From an uncultured Alteromonadaceae bacterium (GTDB lineage: Bacteria; Pseudomonadota; Gammaproteobacteria; Enterobacterales; Alteromonadaceae), in assembly GCA_913056495.1 (NCBI GenBank), contig CAJXMO010000011.1, forward strand, positions 1 to 64,000: a stretch of 64,000 nt of DNA, given 5' to 3'. The notes below the pieces were generated by a model that was given only the letters and a program-made list of their open reading frames with translations, was not told the origin of the DNA and did no database searches. The translations under genes and the position numbers were made by a program. This document shows positions 56,946 through 64,000 of this stretch, piece after piece (within the stretch, counting starts at the first letter, position 1; each line of letters begins with the position of its first letter).

Positions 56946-58673
56946 CTAAAGCTTTTCACTCGTAAAATCAGCGCTTTCTATCCGGGCTCTGCCATTGCCT
57001 TTAGCGTAATATAAATGCTCATCCGCTCTTTGGATTAAAGTTTCAAAAGTATCATTTTGATGTTGCAATGCAAGGCCAATACTCAGAGTTACCGCTTTAT
57101 TATCGGGTTTAAAGATGTTTTGAACACTTTGTTGAATACGCTGGCAAATTTTCAGCGCGTTTTCACAGGATGCTTGATTAAAGACGATTAGAAATTCTTC
57201 ACCGCCCCAACGGTATACATTATCTTCCGGGCGAATCGAATTTTGTAGGCAGTTGGCAACCTGAATCAGAATATTATCGCCAACGGAATGGCCAAATTGG
57301 TCATTGATTTGCTTAAAATAATCTAAATCAACCATGGCAATGCAAACACCGGGTGGATTGCGCTTGCAGCGTCTCATTATTCTTGTTAAATAAAGCATGC
57401 CGGCACGCCGGTTAGACAGCTTTGTGAGCTCATCTGTATTGGCCAATTTTTTAAGTTCTCGCATCATGCTTTTGAGTTCATTATTGCTATGACGAAGCGC
57501 TTCTGTTCTTTGTTCTACTTGTTTTTCAAGTGATTGATTGAGTGTCTGTAAACTGAGTTCTGCTTTGATTCTGCGGCGGATATTTATACTCAGGGTAAGG
57601 ATTACAGCGACTAAAAAAACAATAAACCCTATACCTGACAGGAGCCACTTTTTGTGTAAATGATAAAATGATTTTGGCTCATTAAGGATTCTGCTGTTTT
57701 CAGGTAATTTAGACAGCGGAATTTGAAAATGTTTTAACTGATTATAATCAAACGCAGGTAAATACTCTGCTTTTGTCTGAATGGGAATTTGGCTGGCGGG
57801 CGTTCCATTTAAAACTTTAATTGCAATTTTTCCGAGTGATTCACCATGTCGAACTGGATCGTTAATTAAACCACCGATAATGCCATTACCCAGCATGATG
57901 CCGCCCCACATACCATAAATAGGCACCTTACTGGCTTTGGTTAAAGGCTCTAAATCTTCAGCAAACGAAAAGTATCGACCATTTTTATCTTTATGGATGG
58001 CCAATATTAAATAGGCCTGATCAGCTTGTGCCTGACTGACCTTTTTTAATAGCGCTTCATACGAAAAATCATCCCAAATCTTAATTTGAAGGTTGTCAAT
58101 TGGAGAACCTATTTCAGACTGAGCTTGAAGGGCCATACGTTCACCTAACTCAGTTTTATCTGCCAATAAAGTGATCTGTTTTATATCAGGTTGCAAGCGA
58201 TGGATAAGTTCTATATTTTTACGAATCTCCATGCCTTCTAAAATGCCGGTGAAGTTAGGTTTGTTATCTAGCACCTTAGGATCAAATACATTCACGCCAC
58301 CAAAAACAACTTGTGCATTTTTAAACAAACGATCCCTATGTTCTAGCAAAAAATAAAAGGCCGGGTCATCGGTAGTGACAACTAAATCAGGATTAAAATC
58401 TGCGTATTTGTACTGATACAGGTCAGTTAATTTCTGATGGTATTTTGAGTCGGATACAAATCGCCTTTCGTCCATAAATTCAATATGAATATTTTCATCC
58501 GGGATTTGGTTTTTAAGCTCATTTTTGATCCCTGAAATCAAAGACTCAGTCCAGCTATATTGTGGATGGTATGAGTTTAAAATTAAAACGCGGGCGCCCG
58601 TATTTGCGTGCCCAACAGAGCTGGTATGAATCAACAGCAGTGAAATGATAAATACAAATAAAGGATTTTTCAT
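56946..58673 (-). CDS. Diguanylate cyclase with periplasmic ABC-substrate-binding-type sensor
   Basis: A 575-residue membrane protein. After a signal segment (about 1-23), a periplasmic domain (about 27-320) resembles ABC-type substrate-binding sensors (RVLILNSYHPQYSWTESLIS, VVFGGVNVFD). A membrane helix (about 343-365) leads to a coiled coil (about 375-410) and a GGDEF domain (about 412-570). The active site is the intact WGGEEF, preceded five residues earlier by the inhibitory-site motif RPED, so an active, product-inhibited cyclase is expected. The sensed ligand is unknown. Confidence 0.9.
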   Translation of the reverse strand: MKNPLFVFIISLLLIHTSSVGHANTGARVLILNSYHPQYSWTESLISGIKNELKNQIPDENIHIEFMDERRFVSDSKYHQKLTDLYQYKYADFNPDLVVTTDDPAFYFLLEHRDRLFKNAQVVFGGVNVFDPKVLDNKPNFTGILEGMEIRKNIELIHRLQPDIKQITLLADKTELGERMALQAQSEIGSPIDNLQIKIWDDFSYEALLKKVSQAQADQAYLILAIHKDKNGRYFSFAEDLEPLTKASKVPIYGMWGGIMLGNGIIGGLINDPVRHGESLGKIAIKVLNGTPASQIPIQTKAEYLPAFDYNQLKHFQIPLSKLPENSRILNEPKSFYHLHKKWLLSGIGFIVFLVAVILTLSINIRRRIKAELSLQTLNQSLEKQVEQRTEALRHSNNELKSMMRELKKLANTDELTKLSNRRAGMLYLTRIMRRCKRNPPGVCIAMVDLDYFKQINDQFGHSVGDNILIQVANCLQNSIRPEDNVYRWGGEEFLIVFNQASCENALKICQRIQQSVQNIFKPDNKAVTLSIGLALQHQNDTFETLIQRADEHLYYAKGNGRARIESADFTSEKL

Positions 58674-59512
58674 AAAATTGAACGGCTGGTGGTCCCTAAA
58701 TGAGATGCATTATTTGCAATGTTATATCAGCAATATTAGAGCCAATTTGCAGTGGCCGCCAACTTTACGCTAAAACCTATCAAATTTTAAGCCAATCAGC
58801 ACTATCTGAATACCCATAAATAATGTGCTTATTCGTCGATTATATTTTTTAACTTTTTGCCGTTTAACCCCATTTGGTATAGGTATAATTGCAAGCGATA
58901 AGAATCGTTATATTATCATTTGGTACAGCTTGAAACCTTTAAGATTGTTAATTGGGTAACTTATTAAAAAATGGTACAAGCGAATTTGAAAAATTACGAG
59001 AAAAAGTCCTGCCAACAAAGCGGCTAACAGCGAACTAATAAGCTGGTTCAGCCCGCGTAGTTACAGCCTCTTACAATTAGCTTTAAGTAACAATTTAGGT
59101 TATTTGAGGTTGATATTTGGCTTGATTTTTTACAACACCAAAACAAATCTGTATCAGCTTTAGCATATTTTCACCCATAGCTTGTATTTGAGTCTCGCTT
59201 CGCTTTAACAGCCTTTTTGTTTACTTGACACTCGAGTCGTGTCGTTCTGTTACGACGGCTGCTATTTACAATTTTATTCGTAATCGGGCAGCCCACGTAG
59301 GCTGAGACGAACGGAGTGACTCCCGACATTTGCATTAAATATGCGCAGAATGTCTTCCGAGCAGTCCAAAGGAAAAGTGTTAGGTACGCCTCTGGCTAAC
59401 CATAACCTACATTGTATTTTCGCGGTTGATAACCTACCGCATTTTAAAATGCGGTAGGTAAACTTAACGAGATGAAATGCCTCATCTCACATAATAATCC
59501 CGGTTAGCGCCG
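58674..59512. other. Long intergenic region with a 28-bp perfect palindrome
   Basis: About 840 bp with no frame I can support. It holds the cyclase promoter region and, at its left-to-right end, the perfect palindrome ACCTACCGCATTTT/AAAATGCGGTAGGT (59432-59459), which may terminate the rtcB-prfH-SEC-C operon. Segments near 59000-59400 look like degenerate sequence; no transposase remnant was recognised. Confidence 0.55.
59432..59459. terminator. 28-bp perfect palindrome downstream of the SEC-C gene
   Basis: 14-bp arms with no spacer, GC-rich outside and AT-rich at the centre, 54 bp after the SEC-C stop on the minus strand. No clear T tract. Candidate terminator or operator. Confidence 0.5.
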
Positions 59513-59753
59513 TCAAAAGTGACCTGATTTAAGGCAACATTTTTTAAAGCGTTTACCGGAGCCGCACGGGCAGGGATCGTTTCTGCCGAGCTTTTCGATT
59601 AACTCTTTGTTGCCATGTACCAATCGATCACCTTTTTTCACCTGTGTTTCAGACGGATAACCTTTTCTGCGTTTACTGGTGACCTCAAAAGCAAAAGCTT
59701 TGCTTTGGCTCGTATGCTTGTGTGCACTTGGTTTTTTTAGTTGAAGTATTCAT
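59513..59753 (-). pseudogene. SEC-C motif protein gene with a frameshift in an A7 tract
   Basis: ATG at 59753 sits behind an excellent AAGGAG, and the first codons read MNTSTKK. At a run of seven A residues (59732-59738) the frame is lost: the zero frame stops 15 codons later, while the frame shifted by one base runs about 71 codons to TGA at 59513. The shifted frame ends in a complete SEC-C zinc motif, [16 protein letters not shown]. Six A residues would give one gene of about 79 residues. It could be a sequencing error, a decayed gene, or slippage/phase variation. It follows prfH on the same strand by 76 bp, as a third operon gene. Confidence 0.75.
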
Positions 59754-59829
59754 CGTTTTTCTCCTTTTTTGTTTAATCACTGCTGTTTTTAAGCGGATAA
59801 AACTCAGCAGTGCTAACGGTTAATCCAGA

Positions 59830-60468
59830 TTAATCAGCAGGCTGAAATTTTTCACCCTTAAAGACACGGCAGGCGTTTCCACGCACCAGAGCCCAATGTT
59901 GCTGCCAACGCTGTTTTTCCTGTTCAGTCATTTGAGTTTGTTTTAAATCAGCCAGCTTTTGATAGATTAAAGCGGTCGCCAATTTTTTATTGGCGTGCTG
60001 ACTGCGTTCAGATTCAACGCGGACACTGACGCCACTGGCGATGTGTGTTGCGCGCACGGCCGAATCTGTGGTATTGACATGCTGGCCGCCAGCGCCCGAT
60101 GCGCGGCAGGTTTGAAACTGAATTTCACCGCTAAGTGCCTGTTCGTCAAACTGATAGATTTGGCCGCTGAAAAACCAGTTTTTGCGTTTATGTTTTGGCC
60201 TGAACGGACTCTGACAAACCCATTGCATAGAACCCTGCCAGTTGCTGACGAAACCATGCAATTTGGCGTCGTCATTTATCTGCTCGAACTGGATTAAAGC
60301 TGATTTAAAGCAGCCGATTGTCGATGAGTTTTGCATATCGATAATTGAATATTTAAGCCCTAAATTTTGGCTTTGTTTTTCAATTAGTTTTAACGCTAAA
60401 CCGACTGCTTTACAGCATTCAAGTGGTCCTTGTCCGGCGGAAAGTTGCAGTAAAATCATGAGTTGCAA
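59830..60468 (-). CDS. prfH: Peptide chain release factor homologue PrfH
   Basis: A 212-residue release-factor-like protein lacking the codon-recognition domains of RF1/RF2. The GGQ motif lies in CRASGAGGQHVNTTDSAVR (about 112-130), the peptidyl-tRNA hydrolysis site; the basic tail EQEKQRWQQHWALVRGN follows. PrfH is encoded next to RtcB2 ligases. In E. coli ATCC 25922 this pair was reported to rescue ribosomes whose 16S rRNA was cut in the decoding centre by colicin E3. PrfH frees the stalled peptide and RtcB reseals the RNA. Its start overlaps rtcB by 13 bp, implying coupling. Confidence 0.93.
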   Translation of the reverse strand: MQLMILLQLSAGQGPLECCKAVGLALKLIEKQSQNLGLKYSIIDMQNSSTIGCFKSALIQFEQINDDAKLHGFVSNWQGSMQWVCQSPFRPKHKRKNWFFSGQIYQFDEQALSGEIQFQTCRASGAGGQHVNTTDSAVRATHIASGVSVRVESERSQHANKKLATALIYQKLADLKQTQMTEQEKQRWQQHWALVRGNACRVFKGEKFQPAD

Positions 60469-61634
60469 CTCCCGTTGGTTTTAAAGGTTAATACGGGTTT
60501 GAGTCTGGCAATGACTTGAATCAAACCGGCATCGACTAAATCATTGATTATACTGTCAGCTTTTTTGTAGGCCTGCGGCGCTTCATCATACAGTAACGCT
60601 TTATTGCCACATATCACCCGGCTGCCTAAATCCGTTTTTAATAAATCTTCACGTTTATATTTATGGCTAAGCCTTGCCTGACAATCACCGCGTTTCCATT
60701 TTCTGCCTGCGCCGTGGGCAAGTGAATATAAACACGCCATAGCAAGCTCGACGTTGTCTGGTTTATCGGTTAAAACCGGTTTTACCAGATAGCTATAATC
60801 GCCGCGCGAACCCGGGATAATAACCACACCCTGATCGGCCGGTGTTGCGCCTTTACGATGCAGCCAACCGTTTATGCCATTGATTTGTTTTTGACTGACC
60901 AGATTATGGTTAACATCTAAAATGCAGTTACCTTGCGTTTTTGCCGCTTGTAAAAAGCGTTTGGCAATCAGATCGCGGTTTAATTCAGCCCATCTAACAG
61001 CCTGATTATGCTCTGCCAGATAGGCCGAAAACTCAGGCTGATTAACCGCTAAACCCTGATGGTTAAAGGCTTCAATATGTTTTGCCAATACAGACTGACC
61101 TAATCCGCGTGAGCCCGAATGGACCAGCAGTTGCAACTGTCTTTTGTTAAGCGAGCGTGCTTGCATTGACGCTTGATCGTAAATTTTGTCAAATGCCTGA
61201 AATTCGGCAAAATGGTTACCACCACCGATTGTACCGAGCGAATTATCATAGTTTGTTGGTGTGATATTTTTAGCGCGCTGGCGCTGTTCAATTTCAGTTT
61301 GCCAGCTCTCATCGAGTGGCATTTCAATGTCTTCAAGCCGTTTGACGATTTTATCCAGATTCACTTTGTTTAGGGTTAAATCGGTTTGCCAAAGCGCCAT
61401 ACCACAGCCTATTTCATTGCCGATTAATGCCGGATAAATATGGTCTTTTGTAAAAAATGCAGCGCCTATCGGATAGCCGCGTCCAGGGTGTAAATCGGGC
61501 ATACCTGCTGCGTATTTGACCGCTGAAAGATTGGCGGTTGTTTTTAATTGTTCGATGGCCAACCCTTCAATCCAGCTTGTTTTGGATGCAATCAGGGTGA
61601 CGTTATCAGTTAATTTTTGGACGGATTTGCCCAT
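60456..61634 (-). CDS. rtcB: RNA ligase RtcB, PrfH-associated (RtcB2 type)
   Basis: GTP/Mn-dependent ligase joining 2',3'-cyclic phosphate and 5'-OH RNA ends. Of 392 residues, the metal-site motif is IGNEIGCGMALW (about 71-82), with Glu where canonical RtcB has Asp. GGGNHFAEFQ (about 137-146) and the guanylylated His in SLAHGAGRKWKRGD (about 308) are present, so activity is expected. No RtcA or RtcR is nearby; the operon is rtcB-prfH-SEC-C. The ribosome binding site (AAGG at 61647-61650, in TTTAAGG) is masked by a hairpin, and a leader peptide lies upstream. Confidence 0.93.
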   Translation of the reverse strand: MGKSVQKLTDNVTLIASKTSWIEGLAIEQLKTTANLSAVKYAAGMPDLHPGRGYPIGAAFFTKDHIYPALIGNEIGCGMALWQTDLTLNKVNLDKIVKRLEDIEMPLDESWQTEIEQRQRAKNITPTNYDNSLGTIGGGNHFAEFQAFDKIYDQASMQARSLNKRQLQLLVHSGSRGLGQSVLAKHIEAFNHQGLAVNQPEFSAYLAEHNQAVRWAELNRDLIAKRFLQAAKTQGNCILDVNHNLVSQKQINGINGWLHRKGATPADQGVVIIPGSRGDYSYLVKPVLTDKPDNVELAMACLYSLAHGAGRKWKRGDCQARLSHKYKREDLLKTDLGSRVICGNKALLYDEAPQAYKKADSIINDLVDAGLIQVIARLKPVLTFKTNGSCNS

Positions 61635-61638
61635 AATA

Positions 61639-61679
61639 CCAATACCTTAAATTTGGAATTTAAACGAAATAGGAATTGG
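61639..61679 (-). promoter_or_regulatory. Hairpin masking the rtcB ribosome binding site
   Basis: In the mRNA, CCAATTCC (complement of 61672-61679) pairs with GGTATTGG (complement of 61639-61646) with one mismatch. The second arm includes the GG of the AAGG Shine-Dalgarno, so initiation of rtcB would be restricted when folded. It abuts the long-range stem at 61679-61687. Confidence 0.55.
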
Positions 61680-61771
61680 CAGGTCTTTTTATACTTAGAG
61701 TGACCGGGCGTTACGAGATTAAACTAAATAAACTTAAGAAAGTTGTGCGTAACTTAAAGGACAAGACCTGC
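61679..61771 (-). promoter_or_regulatory. Structured rtcB leader RNA
   Basis: Minus-strand mRNA contains a perfect 9-bp long-range stem, GCAGGTCTT (complement of 61763-61771) with AAGACCTGC (complement of 61679-61687). Within its 75-nt loop is a second stem, GTTACG / CGTAAC (61748-61753 with 61710-61715), and a small hairpin AACTT / AAGTT (61731-61744). The first arm lies in codons 9-11 of a leader peptide, so a ribosome translating that peptide would open the stem. Confidence 0.6.
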
Positions 61772-61795
61772 AAAGAAATTAGTTTGTACAATCAT
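61754..61795 (-). CDS. Candidate 13-residue leader peptide upstream of rtcB
   Basis: ATG at 61795 follows AAAGGAG at an ideal distance of 7 bp, much stronger than the rtcB site. The frame MIVQTNFFAGLVL ends in TAA at 61754, 119 bp before rtcB. Codons 9-11 (GCA GGT CTT) are one arm of the long-range stem, and the stop lies next to the second stem. The arrangement resembles attenuator leaders. No run of a single regulatory amino acid is present, so general ribosome function, rather than one amino acid, may be sensed (inference). Confidence 0.6.
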   Translation of the reverse strand: MIVQTNFFAGLVL

Positions 61796-61830
61796 AATGT
61801 TTCTCCTTTGCAGTGGTTGATTAAGATAAG

Positions 61831-61847
61831 TGAGCAATAATTGCTCA
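61831..61847. promoter_or_regulatory. 17-bp palindrome upstream of the rtcB leader
   Basis: TGAGCAA-TAA-TTGCTCA, perfect 7-bp arms, between the MITE end and the leader peptide. It could be an operator for an unknown regulator of the operon. Alternatively, it could form an RNA hairpin. Confidence 0.5.
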
Positions 61848-61860
61848 TGTGGCGCGTATA

Positions 61861-62129
61861 CTAGGGTCTGTTGACGTTTGATGTACAAATTTTGTTCTAA
61901 CTAAATGCTTTTCAATCGAGGCGCAGCGTTGAAGGCCTAATGGATTAAGTCAAAATGCTGCAACAAAGAGTAAAAAGCATTTAGAACGAACCTAAAAGGC
62001 AGCGTTTGTTTGGCATTTCTTCTGCGTTATAGCTCATTTATGTAGCGCACTACACGGCAATCGCTATGCCTAGTATAAATACCAAAAAAACTGCTGCAAA
62101 ATTGCACTCAAAAGATCAACAGACCCTAG
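61861..62129. mobile_element. MITE-like repeat, copy B (269 bp)
   Basis: Perfect 14-bp terminal inverted repeats CTAGGGTCTGTTGA, extending imperfectly to about 20 bp. Its reverse complement aligns with copy A over the whole length, apart from about 49 bases present only in A. It ends 66 bp upstream of the rtcB leader peptide and may have contributed or displaced promoter elements. No coding capacity. Confidence 0.82.
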
Positions 62130-62306
62130 TTAATCAAATATCAATAATCAAGCATATTTATTCGTTATGCCTTGATTGATAAGCTTATTTCGCTGATTTA
62201 CTGCTTACCTGACCTTGAATAAGGTACTTGCTGGCCCCAAATAAGGCTAAATATATAGCCAGAATTAAACATTGCTAAACCCCGCCTTGATGTACAGGAG
62301 ATAAAA

Positions 62307-62564
62307 ATGAACCCAATTATTCAAACTTTAAAAGACTTAAATATTTCTGACGAAAAAATTGCAGAGTTATTCACCACTATTACGGAAAATCCGACTTTAG
62401 CAATGAGCACTATCCAGTCATTGGGTTTACCACCTGAAAAATTGCAAGGATTAATGATGTTAGTGATGAGCAATCCGGCATTAATCAAAGAAGCTGTAGA
62501 TGAATTAGGACTGGATTTTTCTAAAGTAGAAGCCGCAAAAGCAAAACTGGACGAAGAAGCTTAA
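62307..62564 (+). CDS. DUF2999 family protein
   Basis: A small all-helical protein of 85 residues: MNPIIQTLKDLNISDEKIAE opens it, and a repeated 'ENPTLAM / SNPALIKEAVDELGLDF' pattern follows. It matches the DUF2999 family of Alteromonadales as remembered; function unknown. Good ribosome binding site AGGAG 6 bp before ATG. Confidence 0.78.
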   Translation: MNPIIQTLKDLNISDEKIAELFTTITENPTLAMSTIQSLGLPPEKLQGLMMLVMSNPALIKEAVDELGLDFSKVEAAKAKLDEEA

Positions 62565-62667
62565 TTTATTGACTTTACGGGTCTCTTGCTTAAATATTTA
62601 AACAGAGCAGCAGGTGACTCAATTTATACCTTGTTGATAATGCTAAAAAACTAAGCGGAGATACGTA

Positions 62668-63348
62668 TTGAGTTTATTGATGGATATCAAGCCGGGTTCA
62701 CCAATGAGTGTGAGCTATTTGGATGTTAGTCACAGAATCCAGTCTGTTAAACTTATTTATGTTGGTTTAGTTGAAGATGAATACCTTATTTTAAGGTTTC
62801 CCAATCAAAAAACACTGGTTAACAGTACAACTGGTCTGACGCCGGGTGCACATCTGACATTTCGCACTATGTTAGCAAAAGAAAGACTGCACATGCTGGA
62901 CTTTAAAGCTTCATCTCTCGGTATATCTAAGCTGCGTGAGCCAGTGCTTCTGGTTCAGTATCCACAAAAGGTCAATCATAAACAACTTAGAGCACAACCT
63001 CGATTATCGGTTGAAGCCATGGCAAACCTGAAATTAACCGATAAAAACATTGAATTTCTGGCGTTAGTGTCAGATTTTTCGTTAACGGGCCTGAAATGTG
63101 AGTTTTATTTAACTGACGAGCAAGAGAACCTGTATAACAAGGAACAAATTGAGGGATTTGTTGAGCAGAAAGTATTAATTGATTTTGGTGTAAACGATGA
63201 TTTTGAATCTGACTTTCAGATTACTGGTGTCATTAAAAATGCTCGTTTACAGGATAAAATAATGTTTGGAATTCAATTTAATGAAGAGGAAGCGGACATG
63301 GTAAAAACCGTATTCGCTATTTTGTTAATGCGATTGCACGGACTATAA
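62668..63348 (+). CDS. PilZ-domain protein, YcgR-like flagellar brake type
   Basis: A 226-residue c-di-GMP effector candidate: N-terminal YcgR-like domain (about 5-100, LTPGAHLTFRTMLAKERLHM) and C-terminal PilZ domain (about 105-220). The c-di-GMP motifs appear as RAQPRLSVEAMANL (the RxxxR position, about 108-121) and DFSLTG (DxSxxG, about 135-140). The start is TTG at 62668 behind CGGAG; no ATG fits better. A diguanylate cyclase lies 4 kb away, but no direct link is shown. Confidence 0.85.
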   Translation: MSLLMDIKPGSPMSVSYLDVSHRIQSVKLIYVGLVEDEYLILRFPNQKTLVNSTTGLTPGAHLTFRTMLAKERLHMLDFKASSLGISKLREPVLLVQYPQKVNHKQLRAQPRLSVEAMANLKLTDKNIEFLALVSDFSLTGLKCEFYLTDEQENLYNKEQIEGFVEQKVLIDFGVNDDFESDFQITGVIKNARLQDKIMFGIQFNEEEADMVKTVFAILLMRLHGL

Positions 63349-63394
63349 ATACAGGCTACTGCTGTAGTTTACAGAATTGATTGGCTAAATAAAT

Positions 63395-63418
63395 AATACG
63401 GGGCAAACGCCCCGTATT
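63395..63418. terminator. Bidirectional terminator between PilZ and PfkB genes
   Basis: Perfect 10-bp stem AATACGGGGC / GCCCCGTATT with an AAAC loop, located between the two converging genes; T-rich sequence on both exits. Confidence 0.85.
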
Positions 63419-63435
63419 GTCTTTATCTTAAAGGC

Positions 63436-64000
63436 TTAGTTAATTTGCTCACTGGTTGGTAAAGCAATAAAAGAACCCACCTGAGTCACTGTATAAGCAC
63501 CGCACTTGGCTGAAAAATTAACCGCTTGAATGACATTTTCAAATTCTGAAAGCCATTGGCTTAAGTCTCGGGTTGTTTTATTTTTAGCGGTTGCGTAATA
63601 CAAAAAACCACCGATGAACGAATCACCTGCCGCGGTTGTATCAACCGGTTTTACTTTTGGTGTAGGGTAAGTGCCTTTAAATTCAGGTGAGATAAATTCA
63701 ATCGGCTGGCTGCCGTCTGTCAATAATACTAAAGCGCCGTTTTCAACCCAGTTTTGAATGGTGCTTTCAACATTCGATTCACCGTATAAAACTTCAATTT
63801 CTTCACGGCTGGCCTTAATGATATCAGCTTGTCTGGCCATTAAATCAATTTTGGGGGCTGCACTATTGGGTTGCTGCCAGAATGCATGTCGGTAATTTAT
63901 GTCCAGACTGATTAATCCCTGAGTGGTTTTAATTTTATCAATCACGGCATTGGTAATGGCTTCTAATTCAGGACTGGCTACTGAGCCTGAACAGAAATGA
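63436..64000 (-). CDS. PfkB-family carbohydrate kinase (fructokinase-like), 5' truncated by the window edge
   Basis: C-terminal 188 codons of a ribokinase-family sugar kinase. An internal GTG at 63945 is not the start: the frame continues to the window edge with FCSGSVASPELEA. Visible motifs are LDINYRHAFW (about 20 residues after the edge segment), the anion-hole/catalytic signature DTTAAGDSFIGGFLYY with the catalytic Asp, and the ATP-binding tail NFSAKCGAYTV. Fructokinase is the best guess; 2-keto-3-deoxygluconate kinase is possible. Confidence 0.85.
   Translation of the reverse strand, partial: HFCSGSVASPELEAITNAVIDKIKTTQGLISLDINYRHAFWQQPNSAAPKIDLMARQADIIKASREEIEVLYGESNVESTIQNWVENGALVLLTDGSQPIEFISPEFKGTYPTPKVKPVDTTAAGDSFIGGFLYYATAKNKTTRDLSQWLSEFENVIQAVNFSAKCGAYTVTQVGSFIALPTSEQIN

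Noticed and set aside
59000-59410. Integron attC-like core motifs (GCTAAC and GTTAGGT)
   Set aside because: The two cores are about 370 bp apart, too far for an attC site, with no matching inner boxes and no integrase or cassette array.
61700-61760. Resemblance of part of the rtcB leader (TCGTAACGCCCGGTCAC) to pieces of the 16S rRNA decoding region, as a possible decoy for the repair enzymes
   Set aside because: The matches are short, need an inserted base and appear in a different order from 16S rRNA; chance is likely. Comparison of related leaders would decide.

Overview
The window reads as a chromosomal segment of a marine, Alteromonadales-like gammaproteobacterium. It is AT-rich and densely coded. 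Its core gene order rpoS-nlpD-(DUF368)-pcm-surE-truD-ispF-ispD-ftsB-x-eno-pyrG is typical of gammaproteobacteria, and it carries families common in Alteromonadales (DUF2982, DUF2999, ZrgA). The genus is not determined; the call rests on gene content only.

Layout. (1) 1-16.0 kb is housekeeping on the minus strand: tandem rRNA-type promoters firing out of the left edge, then rpoS, nlpD, a DUF368 (PopT-like) lipid-carrier translocase, pcm/surE/truD/ispF/ispD/ftsB, an unknown gene, eno, pyrG, guaA and guaB, interrupted by a plus-strand GAF histidine kinase. (2) 16.1-29.8 kb is mixed: xseA, lpxL-like, a TcpQ-like protein, DUF342, DUF2982, a Fur-box-controlled feoAB, a SPOR protein, TatD, an Hsp20 gene with a sigma-32-like promoter and a ROSE-like RNA thermometer, and a divergent metallo-beta-lactamase/TetR pair with repeated operators. 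(3) 29.9-38.4 kb is a minus-strand Hmu-type haem operon under a Fur box: TonB receptor, double-domain HmuY lipoprotein, ExbB-like and ExbD-like (DUF2149) motor proteins, a membrane-anchored periplasmic CobN-like chelatase and a 43-residue membrane protein that the usual length cut-off would miss. (4) 38.5-47.7 kb is accessory: palindromic repeats and a MITE, DASS and SSS sodium symporters, a lipoprotein, a response regulator, a solute-binding-like protein and a PhoD-like phosphatase. (5) 47.9-56.8 kb is a zinc island: ABC permease and ATPase, DUF3299, zur, zrgA, DUF1826, merC, a His-rich TonB receptor and an AztD-like lipoprotein, with Zur-like boxes in both divergent promoters. (6) 56.9-64.0 kb holds a periplasmic-sensor diguanylate cyclase, an RNA/ribosome repair operon rtcB-prfH followed by a SEC-C gene frameshifted in an A7 tract, a second MITE copy, DUF2999, a PilZ protein and a partial PfkB sugar kinase.

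The most interesting part is the leader of the rtcB-prfH operon. It encodes a 13-codon peptide with a strong ribosome binding site. The last codons of that peptide form one arm of a perfect 9-bp long-range stem, and a second hairpin masks the rtcB ribosome binding site. This suggests that the operon repairing damaged ribosomes senses translation through its own leader. Other strong signals are the haem-chelatase operon, the zinc island, the Hsp20 thermometer, and a dispersed repeat family with a shared bipartite core and variable hairpins.
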